The position numbers and the translations under genes were made by a program. A stretch of 64,000 bases of DNA, from the NCBI GenBank assembly GCA_050949825.1, contig JBMNGL010000007.1:372001-436000 (forward strand). The letters run 5' to 3'. This document shows, in pieces, positions 61,340 through 64,000 of this stretch. This DNA comes from DTU019 sp050949825. GTDB lineage: Bacteria; Bacillota; Syntrophomonadia; Syntrophomonadales; Syntrophomonadaceae. Positions within the stretch are counted from its first letter, which is position 1. Every line of letters begins with the position of its first letter. The notes under the pieces were generated by a model, which was not told where the DNA came from, did no database searches, and saw only the letters and a program-made list of their open reading frames with translations.

Positions 61340-62464
61340 ATGGATCCAGAACTGCTCAAATACACCAAAACATTTATGAAACTTGGAATCACTGTCCTGG
61401 TACTGGTAATCATTTACCTATTCATGTCTTATGTGGCGCCGATCATGATAAACTTCCTGGGGCGGCTGCCCGAGGTGTTTTTGCCTTTCATCATTGCCAT
61501 TATCCTGGCGGTGTTGATTGAGCCCCTGGTTACGTTCTTTGAGGTCAAACTCAAATTAAACCGCGCCCTGGCGACAGGCGCCAGCCTGGTGCTGGTGGTA
61601 GGGGCCTTTGTCTACCTGATATCTCTGCTGATCTCCGTGGTCATCAGCGAACTGACCCGTCTTTTTCCACTGGCAGTGCGCTATTCTGACCAGGCTGCGC
61701 TCCAGTTTCTGGGGGCTATCAGCAATGCCCGCTTGTTCTATCTGCAGCTTAACCTGCCCCCGGAGCTGCAGACTGCTCTGCAGGCCAACCTGCAAAAAGG
61801 CCTGGACTTGATTACCCGGATGATGGATAGCAGCATTGACGGCCTGACCCAGTTGCTGCTCATGCTGCCGGGTTTTTTGATTTTTATTATAATCACCACC
61901 GTGGCCACTTATCTGATTATTAACGACCGCTCTCGGATTAGAAGCTTTATTCTCAGCAATCTACCCGGCAGTGCCCGTTCCCAGACCACCAATATAATAG
62001 GCCAACTATTTCAGGCTTTAATCGGTTTTGCCAAAGCCTATAGCATCCTTATCACCATTACCGCTATTGTAACCATGGTGGCGTTGAAACTGCTGGGTAT
62101 CAAGTATATATTGACCATAGGCCTTCTGGTAGGGCTATTGGATATTATGCCGGTATTGGGCCCGGGGGTGGTATTTCTGCCCTGGGCAGGCTATGCCCTG
62201 CTGATGCATGAGACCCGTCTGGGCATCAGTCTGCTGGTGGTATATATTGTCATATCAGGGGTGCGCCAGGTATTGGAGCCTAAAATCGTAGGGGACAATA
62301 TCGGTCTGCATCCGTTGGCCACCTTGATCTCTTTATATGTCGGGCTGCAGCTGGCGGGAACGGCTGGACTCATCCTGGGTCCTGTTTTGCTGGTTATTCT
62401 GCTGGCCAGCCACCGAGCCGGCCTGTTTGACCGTTTTGATTGGAGGAAAAAGAATGAGCTGTAA
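61340..62464 (+). CDS. AI-2E family transporter / permease (YdiK-TqsA-like)
   Basis: 374 aa polytopic membrane protein with about eight helices. FIIAIILAVLIEPLVTFFE near the N-terminus and LLVGLLDIMPVLGPGVVFLP then VLEPKIVGDNIGLHPLATL at the C-terminus are diagnostic of the family. Members have been linked to autoinducer-2 export or ion antiport; the substrate cannot be inferred here. ATG 61340 follows AGGAGGAGG. Overlaps dxr by 11 nt. Confidence 0.88.
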   Translation: MDPELLKYTKTFMKLGITVLVLVIIYLFMSYVAPIMINFLGRLPEVFLPFIIAIILAVLIEPLVTFFEVKLKLNRALATGASLVLVVGAFVYLISLLISVVISELTRLFPLAVRYSDQAALQFLGAISNARLFYLQLNLPPELQTALQANLQKGLDLITRMMDSSIDGLTQLLLMLPGFLIFIIITTVATYLIINDRSRIRSFILSNLPGSARSQTTNIIGQLFQALIGFAKAYSILITITAIVTMVALKLLGIKYILTIGLLVGLLDIMPVLGPGVVFLPWAGYALLMHETRLGISLLVVYIVISGVRQVLEPKIVGDNIGLHPLATLISLYVGLQLAGTAGLILGPVLLVILLASHRAGLFDRFDWRKKNEL

Positions 62465-63623
62465 TGGCAAAACCGGGGTGGTGGTGTTGGGCTCCACCGG
62501 ATCGATTGGGCGCCAGGCCCTGGATGTAATCGAACAGCATCAAGACCGCTTCTGTTTGCTGGGCATAGCAGCCCGTGATGAAGTGGCTTTAATACAACAA
62601 CAGATTGCCCAGTACCATCCTCCCCGGGTAAACGTAAGCGACTCCGCTGCTTATAGGGTCTTGAAGGACAGTATCCCCGCTGACATTGAACTTTCGCTGG
62701 GGATGGGAGCCCTGTGTGAACTGGGTGCTATCCCGGAAGCCGATATCGTACTGGTGGCAGTCAGTGGTGCTATAGGCATAGAGCCCACCCTGGCTGCCAT
62801 AAGAGCAGGCAAACAGATCGCCCTGGCCAACAAGGAAACCCTGGTGGCAGCCGGGGACCTGGTAATGCAAAGGGTAAAAGAACGGGGTGTCTTGCTCTTA
62901 CCGGTAGACAGCGAGCATTCCGCCATTTTTCAGTGCCTGGCTGGAGAGCAACACCATGTTTATAAAATCTGGCTAACCGCTTCAGGCGGGCCTTTTCGGG
63001 GTTATTCCCCGCAAGAACTGCAAGAGGTTACGGTGGCTATGACACTCAAGCACCCCACCTGGATGATGGGACCCAAGATAACCGTTGATTCAGCCACACT
63101 GATGAATAAAGGCCTGGAAGTGATCGAAGCCCATCATCTTTTTAAAACAGACTATGACTCCATTGAGGTGGTGGTGCACCGTGAGAGTGTGGTGCATTCA
63201 CTGGTCGAACTGAGGGACGGATCTTTTCTGGCGCATTTGGGGCCGCACGATATGCGTATACCCATACAGTATGCCCTCACCTACCCACAGCGCCTCGATG
63301 CGCCGGTTCAGCGCCTGGATTTGAGCAGCCTGGGCGGTTTGCATTTTGAAAAACCGGATCTAAACACTTTCCCGGCTTTGGAATTGGCTTATGCGGCCGG
63401 CAGGAGCGGGGGTACCATGCCCGCCGTGATGAACGCAGCCAATGAAGTGGCGGTTTCCGCTTTTTTGGAGGAAAAATTGCCTTTCAGCCGTATCGTGGCC
63501 ACGGTCGCCCAGGTGATGGAGCAGCACCGGGCAGTGTCCGGTCCCGATCTGGAGACCATTCTGGCCGCTGATGGCTGGGCCCGGGAGCAATGCCGGCAGA
63601 TTATCAAGCAGCAGGATTCATAA
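62454..63623 (+). CDS. dxr: 1-deoxy-D-xylulose 5-phosphate reductoisomerase Dxr
   Basis: Second step of the MEP isoprenoid pathway, NADPH-dependent; target of fosmidomycin. NADPH-binding VVVLGSTGSIGRQALDVI, ALANKETLVAAGDLVM, metal/substrate site PVDSEHSAIFQCLAGE, and LTASGGPFRGYSPQEL. ATG 62454 follows TGGAGG and gives 389 aa; the longer frame lies inside the upstream gene. Confidence 0.97.
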   Translation: MSCNGKTGVVVLGSTGSIGRQALDVIEQHQDRFCLLGIAARDEVALIQQQIAQYHPPRVNVSDSAAYRVLKDSIPADIELSLGMGALCELGAIPEADIVLVAVSGAIGIEPTLAAIRAGKQIALANKETLVAAGDLVMQRVKERGVLLLPVDSEHSAIFQCLAGEQHHVYKIWLTASGGPFRGYSPQELQEVTVAMTLKHPTWMMGPKITVDSATLMNKGLEVIEAHHLFKTDYDSIEVVVHRESVVHSLVELRDGSFLAHLGPHDMRIPIQYALTYPQRLDAPVQRLDLSSLGGLHFEKPDLNTFPALELAYAAGRSGGTMPAVMNAANEVAVSAFLEEKLPFSRIVATVAQVMEQHRAVSGPDLETILAADGWAREQCRQIIKQQDS

Positions 63624-63812
63624 AAAGTATATAATGAAACCGTGATTCTGCTGCAAAAACCCGGAGCTGCCTGCACATCAGTATGGCACTCAGCAATGGT
63701 TTAAGGGACTAGAGTTGGCGATAATGTTTGGCGGAATTCTGCGTCGTTTAGGGTTTTATGACTTTTTACAGTGTAAAACCGTAGATTAACAGCCTTAAAA
63801 AGGAGGCACAAC

Positions 63813-64000
63813 ATGAACATATTCCTCACCGTTATTATATTAGGGATATTGATATTTGTTCATGAATTGGGACATTTTTTGACCGCGCGCCGGATTGGCA
63901 TCCCGGTTTACGAGTTTGCCCTGGGTTTTGGCTATAAACTGTTTTCCCACACCAAAGATGGGGTTCAGTATTCCTTGCGTCTTATACCATTGGGGGGGTT
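63813..64000 (+). CDS. rseP: Site-2 intramembrane zinc metalloprotease RseP/RasP, 5' part
   Basis: The window ends inside this gene after 62 codons. The first membrane helix carries the zinc motif HELGH (residues 17-21) in IFVHELGHFLTARRIGIPVY, and EFALGFGYKLF follows, typical of RseP/RasP. AAAGGAGG precedes ATG 63813. The family cleaves anti-sigma factors and signal-peptide remnants in the membrane. The dxr-rseP order is standard in Firmicutes. Confidence 0.94.
   Translation, partial: MNIFLTVIILGILIFVHELGHFLTARRIGIPVYEFALGFGYKLFSHTKDGVQYSLRLIPLGG

Noticed and set aside
63624..63812. TATAAT at 63630 and short frames between dxr and rseP
   Set aside because: The -10 has no reasonable -35 and the frames of about 20 codons lack an SD. 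I see nothing supported in this gap apart from the rseP SD.
1..64000. CRISPR arrays, tRNA/rRNA genes, insertion sequences, prophage, biosynthetic gene cluster
   Set aside because: I looked for direct repeats, transposase or integrase motifs and RNA gene patterns; only XerC, which is housekeeping, came up.

Overview
The window is a chromosomal segment of an endospore-forming, flagellated member of the Firmicutes (Clostridia side). The evidence is a spoIIGA-sigE-sigG locus, a Bacillus-like trmFO-xerC-hslV-hslU-codY order, FliY in place of FliN, CheC and CheD, and frequent TTG starts behind strong Shine-Dalgarno (SD) sequences. A Syntrophomonas-like organism is my guess from gene order only. I see no rRNA, tRNA, CRISPR array, transposase or prophage. 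Almost all of it is dense, conserved core genome.

Layout. (1) 1-8557, + strand: division and cell-wall cluster: ftsW 3' end, murG, murC, murA (where murB often sits), ftsQ, a DUF881 gene, sbp, ftsA, ftsZ. (2) 8558-11656, + strand: a 399-bp gap with two terminator-like structures and a promoter, then spoIIGA, sigE, sigG and a 45-codon secreted-peptide ORF. (3) 11785-13143, + strand: a solitary beta-class DNA methyltransferase with its own promoter. (4) 13317-17474, - strand: a MacB-type ABC system (ATPase, anchored CARDB/NEW3-like extracytoplasmic protein, FtsX-type permease) and, behind a long palindrome, a 58-aa membrane-protein ORF. (5) 17689-25916, + strand: dprA, topA, trmFO, xerC, hslV, hslU, codY, closed by a perfect 23-bp inverted repeat. 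(6) 26215-56705, + strand: a flagellar/chemotaxis supercluster from flgB to a SwrB-like gene: rod, MS ring, C ring, export apparatus, hook and hook cap, FlhF/FlhG, a PilZ protein, CheB, CheA, CheW, CheC, CheD and sigma-D. (7) 56706-64000, + strand: rpsB, tsf, pyrH, frr, uppS, cdsA, an AI-2E family permease, dxr and the 5' end of rseP.

How it works together. The first block makes lipid II and builds the Z-ring. SpoIIGA activates pro-sigma-E in the mother cell and sigma-G acts in the forespore. The flagellar block encodes most of the basal body and export machine in assembly order, then the switch and chemotaxis proteins and the sigma factor for late flagellar genes. Flagellin, hook-associated proteins, stator proteins and CheR are not in the window. 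The last block couples translation factors to isoprenoid and phospholipid synthesis.

The least ordinary observations are two genes whose conserved N-termini can only be reached from non-canonical start codons (ATT for ftsA, ATC for the ABC ATPase), two short ORFs with good ribosome sites, stable hairpins inside and beside the flagellar operon, and the solitary methyltransferase next to sigG. I did not find a clearly new multi-gene system; the ABC/CARDB locus with its neighbouring small membrane protein is the nearest candidate.
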